A stretch of DNA of 64,000 bases, taken from NCBI GenBank assembly GCA_028015205.1, contig CM051517.1, forward strand, positions 43,845,135 through 43,909,134. The letters are read 5' to 3'. The notes below the pieces were generated by a model, which saw nothing but the letters and a program-made list of their open reading frames with translations, did not search any database and was not told the DNA's origin. Numbering within the stretch: the stretch's first letter is position 1; each line of letters begins with the position of its first letter. Shown here piece after piece: positions 25,762 to 38,701 of this stretch. Source of the DNA: Mytilisepta virgata (taxonomy: Eukaryota; Mollusca; Bivalvia; Mytilida; Mytilidae). The translations under genes and the position numbers were made by a program.

Positions 25762-26380
25762 CAGGCTTGTGAATGTACAGCTATAGTTAATATTATTGCC
25801 TTATACGTGTTTTATATCATCGGATGTTTGCTTCATATAAATAATAATGAAATTGTATTAGTTTTATCAAAGCTTTGACCCGATAATATCTTAAAGCGTC
25901 ACAGTTTCAAAATTAAATGTGTCTAAGGTTTAAGATAATAGTATTAACAGCTATTTAATTTCAGTATGGGGTATGAGGTTCATCGCCTCAATAATTTCCT
26001 GTCTATCTCTTCATTTCCGAATCAGAAAAAATAGTATAGGGTATAGGTCTTCACAACTCGCATGATCCATATAAAGAACGATTGGTGATGAGCATGCCTT
26101 AAGTGAAACCCCTTCACCCCGAAAGAGATATGTATGAATATTTTTACTATACACAATGTATATATGAAACTGGTAGCTAAAGGCCACTTTTAAAATATGC
26201 AGAAAATCATAATGCCGAATGCTTAGTTAAATTTTGTATCAAATATGAAAGATTTTGAAACCTTAACAATGGTGTTAGTGACATTTGTCTTATATACTAA
26301 TAACACACTTTATTAACCAGTAGGGTAAAATACGTTAAAAATGCCTTATCTTTATGAGCAAAATGAATGCATTACAGCAG
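25762..26380. other. GPCR 3' flank / likely 3' UTR
   Basis: AT-rich, starting at the GPCR stop codon. No canonical AATAAA found by eye in the first few hundred bases, so the transcript end cannot be placed. Confidence 0.4.
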
Positions 26381-26443
26381 GGCCATTACAGCATTTTGTT
26401 CATAATAACCGGGCCATTACAGAATTTTGTTCATAATAACCGG
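26381..26443 (+). repeat. Two direct 31-bp repeats
   Basis: GGGCCATTACAGCATTTTGT-TCATAATAACC occurs twice in succession; shares GGGCCATTA with the hairpin at 26648, suggesting one composite element. Confidence 0.7.
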
Positions 26444-26647
26444 TTATTACGGCTTTTTCAAAATGGCTGCTTTTTTTCAGTACTCCACTTGGAAATTTCA
26501 GAAAGAGCAAACTAGAGCATTTTAAAACATATTTTTGAAAAAAAACTGTCGTTAATCTTTAAAACTGTTCTCACAAGTTTGCTTACTTACCATTATATTT
26601 GTGCTATTCGCCTTAATGCAAATGCTATATACAAATTGGTTAATAAA

Positions 26648-26790
26648 AGTATTAAGAAATGGGTGTTTTCATAATGGCCCTGTTATATGTCCTCGGTCTG
26701 TAATAATAGCCTTCGGATGCTGTAATGGCCATTATTACAGACCTTGGACATATAACAGGGCCATTATGAAAACACCCATTTATTAATACT
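26648..26790. repeat. Long hairpin with 60-bp arms
   Basis: AGTATTAA-AAATGGGTGTTTTCATAATG and GCCCTGTTATATGTCC pair almost perfectly with their inverted copies around a CCTTCGGATG apex. Open frames on both strands here encode nearly the same peptide because of the palindrome, and are not genes. Confidence 0.85.
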
Positions 26791-29700
26791 ATAGTATTAA
26801 ATTTTATACTTAAAATTTCAAGTAACCACACAGGATTCAAATTAACTTGTACTATCGGTCTGATGTTTGCACAGTGATACTTTTATGTGGAGAACTTTCA
26901 TTTTAAAATCTTGAAATCGACATGTCAAGATTTTAAGTTCTCAAACAGCACTTTCACTCCAAAATTACAAAACTCAAATTTTCTTTTGAAGCCTAATAAT
27001 CACCTGCATAAAGGGTGAAGTTTTTTTTCTCGAAAAACTTATCCTCTGAATTCTAAATTTTAAAATCATGTGTTATATGTTGTTCTGATTTACTTTGAAA
27101 TTGAACAGAACATCAATATCTTATGAAACAAATTTTCAATTATGATTTCAAAACTATTTATTGTTAATTTTATTGACCGGTACATATATATATATATTTG
27201 TAGATCTAATTCTTGCATTCGAGCGATTCTGAAAAAACCACGAGGCGTATCATATTACATTCAATATCCTGTTATTCACACTTTTAATGAAACGAGGATT
27301 ATGAATTTCGTCTTTCCCATGGAAAAATGCAGCAATGAAAGATAACGTAATGATTCTTCCGTAAACGGCTGTTTTCAGTGGGAGATCATCCATGGGAGAT
27401 CGTTGCACGTTCATCGATTTCCCACTGTTGTGACGTCCAATCAGAATTCTTTTGTCATACAATTTGACCAATCAAGAGTTACGTTATTTAACTTCGTCGA
27501 CTGTGCTTTATGAATTTACCTAGGTACAGGAAACCTAAAAATCGAGTATAGGTACGGAAGGGATAAGTACTTTTACTCGTTTAATAGTGAAGAACTGGAA
27601 AATCTTCAACTCATTTAGCGTCTTTAACTCGTTCCGCTGCGCTCCACTCAGGAAATTTTAAAATTCCAGTCTTCATTTTGAATTGGTGTTAGAACCTATT
27701 ATTCTTTGATGCGTTTACTGCAGATTTTTTTTTTACCAGCAACAAAAGAGGAATTCATGACGCAAATTAACAAGTAAAAAAAATGGATGAATATTTTACG
27801 ATTTTTACATACATAGAAAATCGTATTAATTATTGATGATCATATGTAAATTTTTAAACTCGTCGTGTTTTTCGACGCCAGCCAGGTCCGAAGTTCTCGT
27901 ATGTAAATCACGCATGTTGAAGACTCAAAGATTTATTGCACTCTTAACTTCAGTGCTATATATCTCGAATTAAATGCTCCATTTATGCTGGTTGAATATA
28001 TTTTGCAATGATTAAGGATGTCATATAAAGATTAAAGATATATTTCATGCTTGGAAAAATAAAACTATAAATTTAAATATTTACAATACGTACACAAATT
28101 GAAAATATCAAGAAAAAGTTTTTTTCTATTAGATTTTCTTCCGGTAGTGTGATGTCTGCAGATTAAAATGAAACAGAGCATCAATAGATCGTATTACTCT
28201 GTCAAATGCAACCAACGTTTTAAAAAAAAAAAGCATTCTGATTTCATTGGAGACGAAACACGTCAGCAAGACTCATTTGTGGTAATCGTGAACAACCGAT
28301 AGAGTTCTTCGGTTTAAACATATTCCCAAATGTAAATTAACCATTAATTGGGGCTGATAGTGAAACAGTCAACATGAAATCATTAGAATAATGCTATATA
28401 GATTTTTCAGATCAAAAGAAGTTGGAAAATGTAAAAAAGAATTAATTCCCGAACCAAACTCGATCTATTTCATTGTCATTTGATTTTTTGCTCAGATAAA
28501 ATGTTATTTTCATGGAGAATCAAATTTAGATTTTCTCACTAAATCTCTAAAATTACAACGTCATAACAGACCAAGGTTTTACCACCAGATTGAGAGAAAA
28601 AAAATGATTAAGGGAGTGCAGAAATCAACCAAGACGGATAAGCAGTAAACACAGGCAAAGTAACTGGAATTAGATACTGTAAGATGGTACTATAAGTTTA
28701 TTTTTGAGCAGGCATAATTGTCCATAAATAACAGATTTTTATTTTTTATGTCTTTTAAAGGTGGGTGACAAAATCGAACGATAACGATACTTAAATGATA
28801 CGTGATTTACGTCGATAGAATTCCGTGATAAAGTTTGAGAAAATGTGGAATAAAGTTTTTAGACACTAATCACAGAAAAACAAAACTTTAAATTACAAAT
28901 ATATTAGAGAGAAACTTTTCAGTGATTGCTTTGTCTAGATAATTAAGTCTTTAATACGTTTGAATTTGTACTCTGTGAAATTTGTCATCCTGCAAATAAA
29001 ATTATCTTTACTTAAGATTCAATAAGTGTATAAAATGGAGAAATCTATATTGATTTTTCGCTGTAATCTCATAAAATTTGTAAATTTAAAGAGTATAAAA
29101 CTATTTGATAGACTTAGTGGTAAATTTTATATGAAAAAAATATGAAATGTATTCCCACGAAATCTCAATACACCCAGATAAGTAGATTATATGATATTTG
29201 AGGAGTGAATTGACCACAATAAATAATGCTTTAAAACATTAGTATTACCTACATCTAGTACGTAGCTATGAAGTTTAATATGTTTTCTGTATAAATTCGG
29301 TGACAGGATCAAGTTTGATTAAATTTTTGAAGTTCAATAACTTTTATTGTTAGTACCATGTATGATATATCCTTAAATAGAGTAAACAAAGCCTATACAA
29401 ACACAGCCACATCAAACCCATACTTGCAATGTTTAATTGTGTACAAGTAGAGTACATGTTGATCGTTACGCGAAATTTGAAACAGCTTGTTTTTATTGAA
29501 TATGCTTTTTTGTGTGTATGTTTTACAAAGTTGACATTTCATAGTTGTGTGCAAATTTACAAACTCCTCTACTTTGTGTTTTATAACCTCTGTAACTCAT
29601 TTCTAGATAAAACATTCGTGATATTACTAAAATTATATATTTTTCAAATCAAACCGATCAAGTATGTTCTAAAAGTCAACATCACAGTTTAGGTAGCTGT

Positions 29701-31408
29701 GCGATTGGATTCACTTTTTAACACGAAGAGTTGTGGGCTAGACGCCGTTTTCCCCATAGAAACAGCGTGGCAGGGTGTGACAGAAAGTAATGTTTTCAGT
29801 CTCGAATTTAATGAAATTGGCAGGAAGGTCTAGAAACTATTGTTGCATAAGCTGCCAAGTCCACAGAGTCATCGTTGCCTTCTAAACGAATTTTCGTACG
29901 GTTTATACGACTGCAGAGGTTTCGAGTAAGTTGTAAACACCTTATTCCCTCTCTTTAAATTCAGTTACAACGCTGGTTTTTGCACAGAAGGATCATTCAA
30001 CAATGTGTTTTCACCATGCAAAGTCGTAACAAACTACAACATTATTTTCATTAAAAATTTATGGGTTTTTAAGTTTTCTTGACTTTGGGCTTTTTCCGTG
30101 TCAAAAACATAATATTGTTGGCTTTTCCTACGTAAAATGTCGTCACAAAGCTCATCTAATTGTGAGATAATTTCTTATAACTAAGACGAAGAACAACAAT
30201 ATATAATAAAAGGGGTATACATGTGCTTGAATTTCAGTCATCTAACTTCTTATCTCTAAATTTAAGGATTTATCCACCATATCCTTTGTTTCGTATTTTA
30301 GCTTTTGTAGGATATAGCCCCGCCTAAAAAGTAACATCTGTCTGTGATTATAGAAAAAAAATCTATCTCCTTTGATTATTTGTGTCTACAGCAGGCTAAT
30401 ATTTTTAAATGAATCACACTGAGTGTTCAATGTTACATAATTTGATAATTCTGCAAGTATTCAAACTTAAAAAATCAAATATTCTATAAAAATATAACAT
30501 TAAGTCTCTGCGGATTATATTCACAAGTCTTTTACATAAGAAAATGTTGCGATCAAAAACACAGCATATACATGTATCAAAATTTTATGAAAGCTTCATA
30601 AACTGTTAATTTGATGTAGATGTTTTCCAAGTAAACAGTCAAGTCACGTAAGTCTGCGCCCATAGACCCATCGTTAAACCTTGTTGATCTTGTATGTCAA
30701 ATTGGAGATCAATACAAATTCTGTTATTTGAATTAATAACAAATTCTTCCTAATCACATATGACAGAAATGTATAATCATTATTCAAATATTAATAGCTT
30801 AAATGTCAATTTCAATCAGAAATGACAAAAATTTGCCTGTAACGATTTCTACAAACCGATTTCTCAAAATGCTTTTTTTCTGTACTCAGTACGAAAAAGA
30901 GGTTTGAATAATGACACTATTTTATTGAATATTTGCTTGGGGATTAGCTTTAAAGGAGAGAAATTTTCTTGTCCGCATTCCTTGTCCCAAACGTCATAGT
31001 AATAAAATAAGCCTTGATAAATCACTGTTCCTGTTGATTTAATTGATCAGTAACAATATGCTACCAGCCATGTTGGATTTAATATTATTATGAATAAAAC
31101 ATTCTGCTTAAATGATTGGTCACAAGTTTGTTTTGCACAATATAATTTTTGAAGGAGTGTCAGCAGATAACACCACATGTAATATTAAACAACTAATGCA
31201 TATATGTGTAAAATAAAATTGAAGGTACAATCCCCCCCAAAAAGCGATGAAGTTAATTCTGAAAACCATAGATTGCACAAACGCCTATAAAATTCAGGGG
31301 TGAAACTTAAAACTAAGTTCTTTTTGTTTCGTATTTTCTCAAACGCAGTGCCTCATGCAAAAAATTAAGTTAAGACTAGTGTTGTCAATCATAAGTTTAA
31401 AAACTAGA
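26791..31408. other. No gene recognised
   Basis: Mostly AT-rich. At 29690-29935 a less AT-rich patch ends in a good donor (TCGA then GTAAGT) but has no open frame; it might be a noncoding exon. Confidence 0.45.
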
Positions 31409-33060
31409 GAAGCCCACAAGCCTGTATCGCTCACCTGGATTTAGCTTGCCCACTTTTGGCAAAACTCGAAATATCACTCGTATTCATATTTGTGGTGTGA
31501 ATTACAAGTACCTGATGCCATCCTAAACTAGACGCTCATTGGGCTGAGCCTGTATCGTTCACCTGACAAAATGCTTCTACAAACTTCCTTTAATTCTTTG
31601 GTTGAATTTGCTTCAAAAGTTTTAGAGCAGATGATCAAAATATATTTTTCTCATAGGCACGTATGTTAAACTATGTTCCTGCTGTCAGCCATTATGTTTG
31701 TCGCATTCGAACAAAATGAGCAATCCCTCTAAAGGACCGTCCATACATCATTCCAGAACAGTTTGGTTAAATATCCTTCAATAGTTTCAGAGGAGATGAT
31801 CAAAATATGTTTGTCCCATAGGGTCCAATGTTAAACCACGTTCCTCGTTGGTGGTTATGTGTGTTGTCAAATTGGAACGAAATGAGCAATCTTTGTTAAG
31901 AACCTTCCACGCATCATTCAAGTACAGTTTGATTCAATTTGCTTCAATAGCTTCAGAGCCTATGATCAAAATATGTTTTTCCTATAGGGTCCAATGTTAA
32001 ACTATGTCCTGCGCTGGCGGCCATGTTTTTAAACAGATCGCAAAAAATTTTTATTAATCTTTGTGAGGGACATTCCATGCATCATTCCTGTAAAGTTTGG
32101 TTTAATTTTATTTAGTAGGTTCAGAGAAGATGATCCTTAACATATTTTCCCAGAGGGTTCAATGTTAAACTATGTCCTGCGCTTGCAGCCATGTTTTTTG
32201 GCGGATCGGAAAAATTTCTGCAATCTTAGTAAAGGTCCTTCCATACATCATTCCTGTAAAGTTTGGTTAAATTTGCTCAAGTAGTTTCAGAGAAGATGAA
32301 CTTTAACATGTTTTCCCAAAGGGTCCAATGTTAAACTATGTCCTGCGCTTGCAACAATGTTTTTTGGCGGATCGGAAAAATTTCTGCAAACTTAGTAAAG
32401 GACCTTCCATACATCATTCCTGTAAGGTTTGGTTAAATTTGCTCAAGTAGTTTCAGAGGAGATGAACTTTGACATGTTTTCCCATAGGGTCCAATGTTAA
32501 ACTATGTCCTGCGCTGGTAGCCATGTTTTACGGTGCGTCGAAAAAATTTTGGCAATCTTAGTAAAGGACCTTCCATACATCATTCCTGTAAAGTTTGGTT
32601 AAATTTGCTCAAGTAGTTTCAGAGGAGATGAACGTTAACATGTTATCCCATAGGGTCCGATGTTAAACTATTTCCTGCTCTGGCAGCAATGTTTTTTGGC
32701 GGATCAGAAAAATTTCGGCAGTCTTAGTGAAGGATCTTCCATACATCATTCCTGTAAAGTTTGGTTAAATTTGCTCAAGTAGTTTCAGGAAAATTAAACT
32801 TTAACCTGTTTTCCCATAGGGTCCAATGTTAAACTATGTCCTGCTCTGGCAGCCATGTTTTTTGGGGGATCGGAAAAATTTGAGCAATCTTAGTAACGGA
32901 CCTTCCATACATCATTCCTGTAAATTTTCATTAAATTTGCTCCATTGGTTTTAGAGGAGATGATCAATATGTGAAAGTTTACGGACGACGGACGACGGAC
33001 GGACGGCGGACGCAAGTGATGGCAAAAGCTCACATGGCCTTTGGCCAGATGAGTTAAAAA
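31409..33060 (-). mobile_element. Same element family, copy 2, with 166-bp tandem array
   Basis: Read on the minus strand it begins TTAACTCATCTGGCCAAAGG, has a long GTCCGTCCGTCGTCCGTC stretch, and ends CCAGGTGAGCGATACAGGCT. The core is eight units starting at 31666, 31827, 31992, 32161, 32327, 32493, 32659 and 32825 (last five spaced exactly 166 bp). A second internal terminus sits at about 31549. Degenerate related sequence continues to about 33650. It resembles the tandem-repeat 'pearl' type elements known from oysters (inference). Confidence 0.7.
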
Positions 33061-34401
33061 GGACAGGCTGCTGCTGCAACGTTTGGATTATATTGTCTTT
33101 TAGTAGTTCTGTGAAATGACTGTTACCCTTTGGTTCTTATTTTAAACTAGGTTCAATGACATGCATTTCAGTTGGCCGTCAAATGTCAAGGAACGCAATA
33201 TTAAAAGAAGATCACAAAGGGACCATTTCTGCAAAGTTTGGTTCTAAAGTAGTCTCAGACAAGAAAAGAAAATAGGAAATTTCCCGACAGAAGGGTGCTT
33301 ATGTTAAACTAAGTTTGGCTATGGCGGCCATCTTTGATAATATTCCACATGGACACAATTTTAAAAGAGACTCGCCTAAGAACAATTGCTACCAAGTTTG
33401 GTTCAATTTAGCACTGTAGTTTTAAGACAAGAAGATCTTTTTCCCATAGGGACTTTAATGTATATTAGATCGCAATATTGAAAGAGAATCACCTAAGGTC
33501 CATTCTACTACAGCGTGGCCTCATTTGGCCCATTGAATTCAGAGGAGAAAAAATTTACATTCGGATCCTATATTAAACTAAGATCTGCTATGGGGGCCAT
33601 CCTTATTGGAAGTCCTGGTCAACTGCCACTATTTTAAAAGAGACATGGCTGTATGGTACCTGTCTATATCCCAGCTTACCGTTGACTCAATTACTACATA
33701 GTATTGCTATAATATACTTTGATATTTACGATTTAATAAAAATAAGGAGTATCTGTACCCTCGCGGTCATTTTGGCGTTCGAGTACGCTCTGGCATTTCG
33801 AGTTATTTCTGCTGTCTGCATTTCCATCATATGTTTCCACCCTTTATCATAATCTACATATCCATATCCCCTGTCCCGTGATCCTTTCCATGGTCGAAAG
33901 ATTCATGTCAGCTATTGGGGTATCTTGTGATCCATATCTACAAGTACAGTTCTTTTACCATAATCTAAAAACCCATATCAATCGTTAATGAACTATACTT
34001 CAGTTTAAATGGAAAACCAAATCAGAATTCAGAAACAATATATGCGAAGATGATTACTACGAAGCTACTTCTGAGAATAAGAGAGTTACATTGCAATAAA
34101 ACACACACACTGTGACCAAATATCAAATACACCTCGTGTCACTCCCATTTCAATATTTCTAATAGTTTTGGTTCTGTATTGATATGCGAATGTGTAAGAA
34201 ACTTGTTTAATTTTGATTGATTTCTCTGTTAGAGGCAAAGAAACATTAAGAATAACATTTGGAAAGTAGCTACCTCAATGCATTGGGATCTACTTGTGGA
34301 CATAAGCCTGGTAGTCGATCTTTAGCAATGTAACACTGGAACTCAAAACTCAAACGGTTAGTGGTTTTACTTTCATGTCATTGTAATTTTAAGTTTACAC
34401 A

Positions 34402-34888
34402 ACAATTTGATTGTTAGGTATTCCACCTCATGCACAGGTCTTCTTTTATCACTAGGGTTCCACGTAAGATATGCTTTGGTTTCCCTAGGCACCTGTGATG
34501 GATCACTGCTCAAACCACAGAGCTGCCTAGCGCGTCCTCAGGTGGCAGATAGGGGAGACCCTCTCAATGGGGGGTTGTCAGGTCAATACGGAAAGCCTGA
34601 CCGCGGACCATAGTGAGTAACTTGTTTTGAGAATGCCACACTCCCTGCACACTAAAGACTCCATCTGTAGTTTTCGAAAAAGAGTAGACTAATGCCGCTA
34701 CAGAAGGATAAAGTATCCGATCCTAGCCAACCATCCTCCTTTTACAGTGGCAGGCAAAATTGGATCCCCTTTGTGTCATGTCCTACCCCTATTTGAATTG
34801 TTTGATAAATTGTTTGAACTGGTTCTCGTGCTGAAGAAGCATGAAATATTTGCCACTCGACGTTAAGCATCAATCAACCAATCAATCT
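34402..34888 (+). mobile_element. Non-LTR retroposon or SINE copy with (CAAT)n tail
   Basis: A GC-richer block (AGGTGGCAGATAGGGGAGAC, GGTCAATACGGAAAGCC) ends in TTGCCACTCGACGTTAAGCA then a CAATCAACCAATCAATC microsatellite tail. The same 3' core appears inverted at 60480, which defines a family. No reverse transcriptase frame is present. Confidence 0.6.
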
Positions 34889-35039
34889 TTGGTTTCCCGT
34901 ATTTGTTAAGAACACTTAATAGAAACATTAGTTTTTTCTCATATCAAGATCCTTTTTCGATCAGTAGTTTGGATGTCTATTTCTTTCAAGTTTCTAGTCA
35001 ACATACAGAGGTGATATGTACCTGCTTACTGATAGTAAT

Positions 35040-35230
35040 TGCAACTAGTGTCTAATTGTGGTTTTGCCTTTACCCCTTTTGGTAATTTTGGTATTTTTGA
35101 ATTTGCTCCTCAACCTTTTTGATTGTTTTTTGGTTTTCATCATTTCAGGCCTTGGGCACAACTGTTGAGTAGTAAATCGACGAAAAATGCACATGTTGTG
35201 TATCAAAATTGGTATCAAAGAATTTTTTTT
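35040..35230 (+). repeat. Relic of short dispersed unit (copy C)
   Basis: TTTGCTCCTCAACCTTTTTG, ACTGTTGAGTAGTAAATCGACG and GTATCAAAATTGGTATCAAA match copies A and B in order. Shorter echoes lie at 14500-14560 (-) and 42740-42800 (-). Confidence 0.55.
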
Positions 35231-36688
35231 ATCTCATTCTGATACCTAATTAATAATACAAGGTCTTATTCCGACTATATCAATACATAATTCCTATAAT
35301 CTTGTTGGTGTGGCGCTATGAACCAATCGTTAAAGGATAAATTTGCTATTGATTGAACTTTGAATTACAACATTTAAGATTTGGTTCAAGGTATGCTCCC
35401 TCACAGATCCGATTTAGGACTCGGTGAATTATAATGCGTTGGTACAGCATCTAAATCACAGGTGACTACAATTCTTACTGGAGTAAAGAGTTTCTTACTA
35501 TAATTTGTTAGATTTTTTTACTGTGATTGTAAAATAGTACAATATAGCGTCAATAGAACGTTTTATTACATAATATCATGTGACATCAGGAAATAATCTG
35601 AGTTAAATTACCTGCGAAAATGGACATCAATTTTTAGCATACACATGAAGTGAACAAATAATCTCCATTTATAACGTATAAGTTCAGTGAAAGACAGGTA
35701 AAACAAAACAGTATGAGTCTAATGGTACTTTACGTTCGTCACGTGAGCTGTAATTAACATGTTCTATTCCTTGCATTGTCATATAACATTAAGAAACACG
35801 GAATATTCTTCCAACTATTAATATCAGATTTCCAAACATTAATTCAGGACATAAGTGCAATACTTTCAGCAAAATTTATAAAATGTTGTGATCAGGTGAT
35901 TCTCAAGTCATCAAGACAGAGAAAAAAAGGGAAATATGTAAGTGTTTCTCTGGCGAATAGTCAGAACACATGTAAATATCGAAAAAAGAATAATAGGTCA
36001 AAGTGAAGATTGGATAATATTTAACGAGCTTTTGAAATTCAAGTCTTTCACGAGTGGAGCGGGTTCGCGTTTTTGAACGAGTATTAGATAAACTATGGAA
36101 ATGTATTATACCTGGTTTCTAACTTCAGATGCAAGGGAGAATTTGAATTTATTTATTCCCTGTTTATTACAGCCCGTCCACTCTTGAGATTTTGTTTCAA
36201 GAACAACTGAACAACTTTTACACCAATGATGAAAACACGTGTGTATGACCCATAGTAATATATATACAATAAAACAATGAAAAGATCAAACCACCCACAT
36301 TTTACTTACCAAAATAAAAACAGAATTTACAGATTGCACAATTGAGCGATCATACTGCCGAATTTAGATCAACAGTTGCAGCAAAATCTTCAAAAGAAAT
36401 AAACATCTTTGAAGTGTTTACATTTCTTGGTCTGTTCTTGTGTTTATAACTGGCACTTTAACAATAGAACGTTTAGCACGTAGTATTCAAAGGATATGAG
36501 GTCATAAAACTTTTCTTAAATAAAGGAAACTCTTTTTACGTTCATGAAACGCATATATAAATGTCCTTATGATTTATGCAATATATTTCTACATATTCTT
36601 AATTTTAGAGGTCATATCAGGGACATAAAAAATTAATGTAAACTACCTTCATCAGACGTTCAAGTCGACCATTAGATCATTATAATAT

Positions 36689-36803
36689 GATATCATTACA
36701 TGGTTGTTTCTGTATTCGCCTTGCTATTGGTCGGAGGCTTGCTGTATTGGTCTGAGGTGGACCAGTAGTAAGGCCAATGCAGAAATAACCATGTAATGAC
36801 ATC
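36689..36803. repeat. Hairpin, arms GATRTCATTACATGGTT
   Basis: Arms of about 40 bp (GATRTCATTACATGGTTRTT, TCTGYATT, GCCTT) pair around a TCTGAGGTGGACCAG centre. Confidence 0.75.
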
Positions 36804-37284
36804 TTTTTTCACAGTGCTCTATTCTTTATGAATTTTTACTGAATCAACCCTTTGAAAATTCTTTAGTATAGTCATTGAAGGATTGGAATGAGGGTTGTGA
36901 AAGATATTTTCAGTCAGAGCTATTAATCATCAATTTTTAAGCACATTTAATCGCAGACCATGTATACATATTATGTAACATTTCGCAGTTTTCGTATGGA
37001 TTCAAACTTAAATCTAGAGAAAATCGACTAACCATATATATTGGTCGGTTACAAGTCGGCCAATACAACAAAAAATCTGTATTGGCCGGTTTTTTCGATA
37101 TTGGCCGAATTAATGATTCTGTATTGAAATGACAGTTTTAGTTGTATTGAACCAATAATACAGTAGTTAATTAATACTATGATATTATTAATTAACTAAG
37201 ATATATTGAACTCAATAACTAAAAAACTGCCAATACAATAAAAGCACAAACTATGCCAATATGGCACGTGCTATGCCAATATGA

Positions 37285-37378
37285 GATATGGCTTAGTTAT
37301 TGGTCCTTGGCTAGCCATATTGGATTTTGGCTTCGCCTCAGTCCAATATGGCTTGCCTTGGACCCATAACTAAGCCAA
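37285..37378. repeat. Hairpin, arms ATATGGCTTAGTTAT
   Basis: TGGCTTAGTTATTGGTCCTT and GCTAGCCATATTGGA pair with their inverted copies around TTTTGGCTTCGCCTCAG. The flanking 250 bp (37030-37280) hold further GCCAATA/TATTGGC pairs. Confidence 0.8.
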
Positions 37379-38670
37379 TATGGAAAACCTTACGCAATAA
37401 TACTATATTATTGTACACGTAAATATGATGGTCGAAGGATAAGCAGTATATAAGGAACTAAATGTTTATTTCCTTTTGAGTTTTACAAATGTAAGAATAG
37501 TTTGATGTACAAAGAGACAAAATATTGGAAGCGGAATTACAATTTCAAATGAGATAACTGATAACAGAAGTAAATGAAATGTATATAAATAAATAAAACA
37601 AAAACACAAGACAAAACAAGAAACAAATAAATTAAAAAAAAACCCAGACACGACAAGACAACAACAAAATGAAATTAAGCAGTTTACAAATGACAGATGA
37701 AACTCGATATATCTGTAGTTAAAGAGATAGATGGTCAATTTTTAAATTTGAACAAGGATCAAGAAGAACAAGAGGGAGAGGATGATTTGAAACAACGTTT
37801 TATGTGTGAGGCATGGTTAATTGCTCGAAAGTCTTACAAAAAATAGTTGCGATCATGGTAATCATAACTGGAGTAATACATAAAATATATAATGTGTAAA
37901 GAGTGATTCACAAGCAGCATATTAAAAAAATGGTATATTATATGAGAAATGCATGGTACAAGTTATTGTATAATACCAATATATAAGTTGTGAAACAATG
38001 GCATTTTAAGATGCTACTAAATACAAAATACGTTAAACATTAAATCAGGAAAAAATTTCAGGGCAGGTATATTTAAAATCGATTCAAATTTTTATTTTGG
38101 GTATCAAATATATAATTGTATATTAATGGTTTAAATTGTTTTTGAAGGAACATTTGTACATGTATCAATAAAAATGCAAATGAGAGCATTCAATTCTTAG
38201 CGTTAAAATGGACAACTTTCATGACAGTATACGATTATCGTAACTGAATAATTCATTAAATATGAAAAATAGACAAATATATCAAATTTTATCGACGGAT
38301 TTCACGCATCACTTTCATTTTATGCAAACATAATTGTATTGTACCTCATATAACAGAAGGTTGTGCCAAACTAACTTATCTATGTTAACAGATGACGCAT
38401 TATACCTACATAAAAAGATTGAGATGAGCCGAAAGTGGTTGTTATCATTGTATTTATTAATAACATTAAACATCTTTCGGTTTTTTTGGACAGAAGGTGT
38501 ACACGTAAGACATTGTATATAACCGTCAGTTACAGAAACTAAACAACCGGTAAACAACTTTGTTCATATACGCTGAAACTGCTCTGGGGTTAATCTTACG
38601 CAGTTCAAAGTTATACCTTCAAGGTTGTTTATAAGAAGTTTATATAGTTTTCTTTGCACTTATTCCCTTC

Positions 38671-38696
<26 letters not shown>

Positions 38697-38701
<5 letters not shown>

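Noticed and set aside
26601..26840. Nearly identical peptides on opposite strands
   Set aside because: A direct result of the palindrome at 26648-26790.
29429..29692. 87-codon plus-strand frame
   Set aside because: AT-driven, Phe/Leu/Tyr-rich, no splice or promoter context.
33000..33050. GGACGACGGACGG repeats as a CpG island promoter
   Set aside because: Part of the terminal region of a repeated element, found also at 5400 and 40360.
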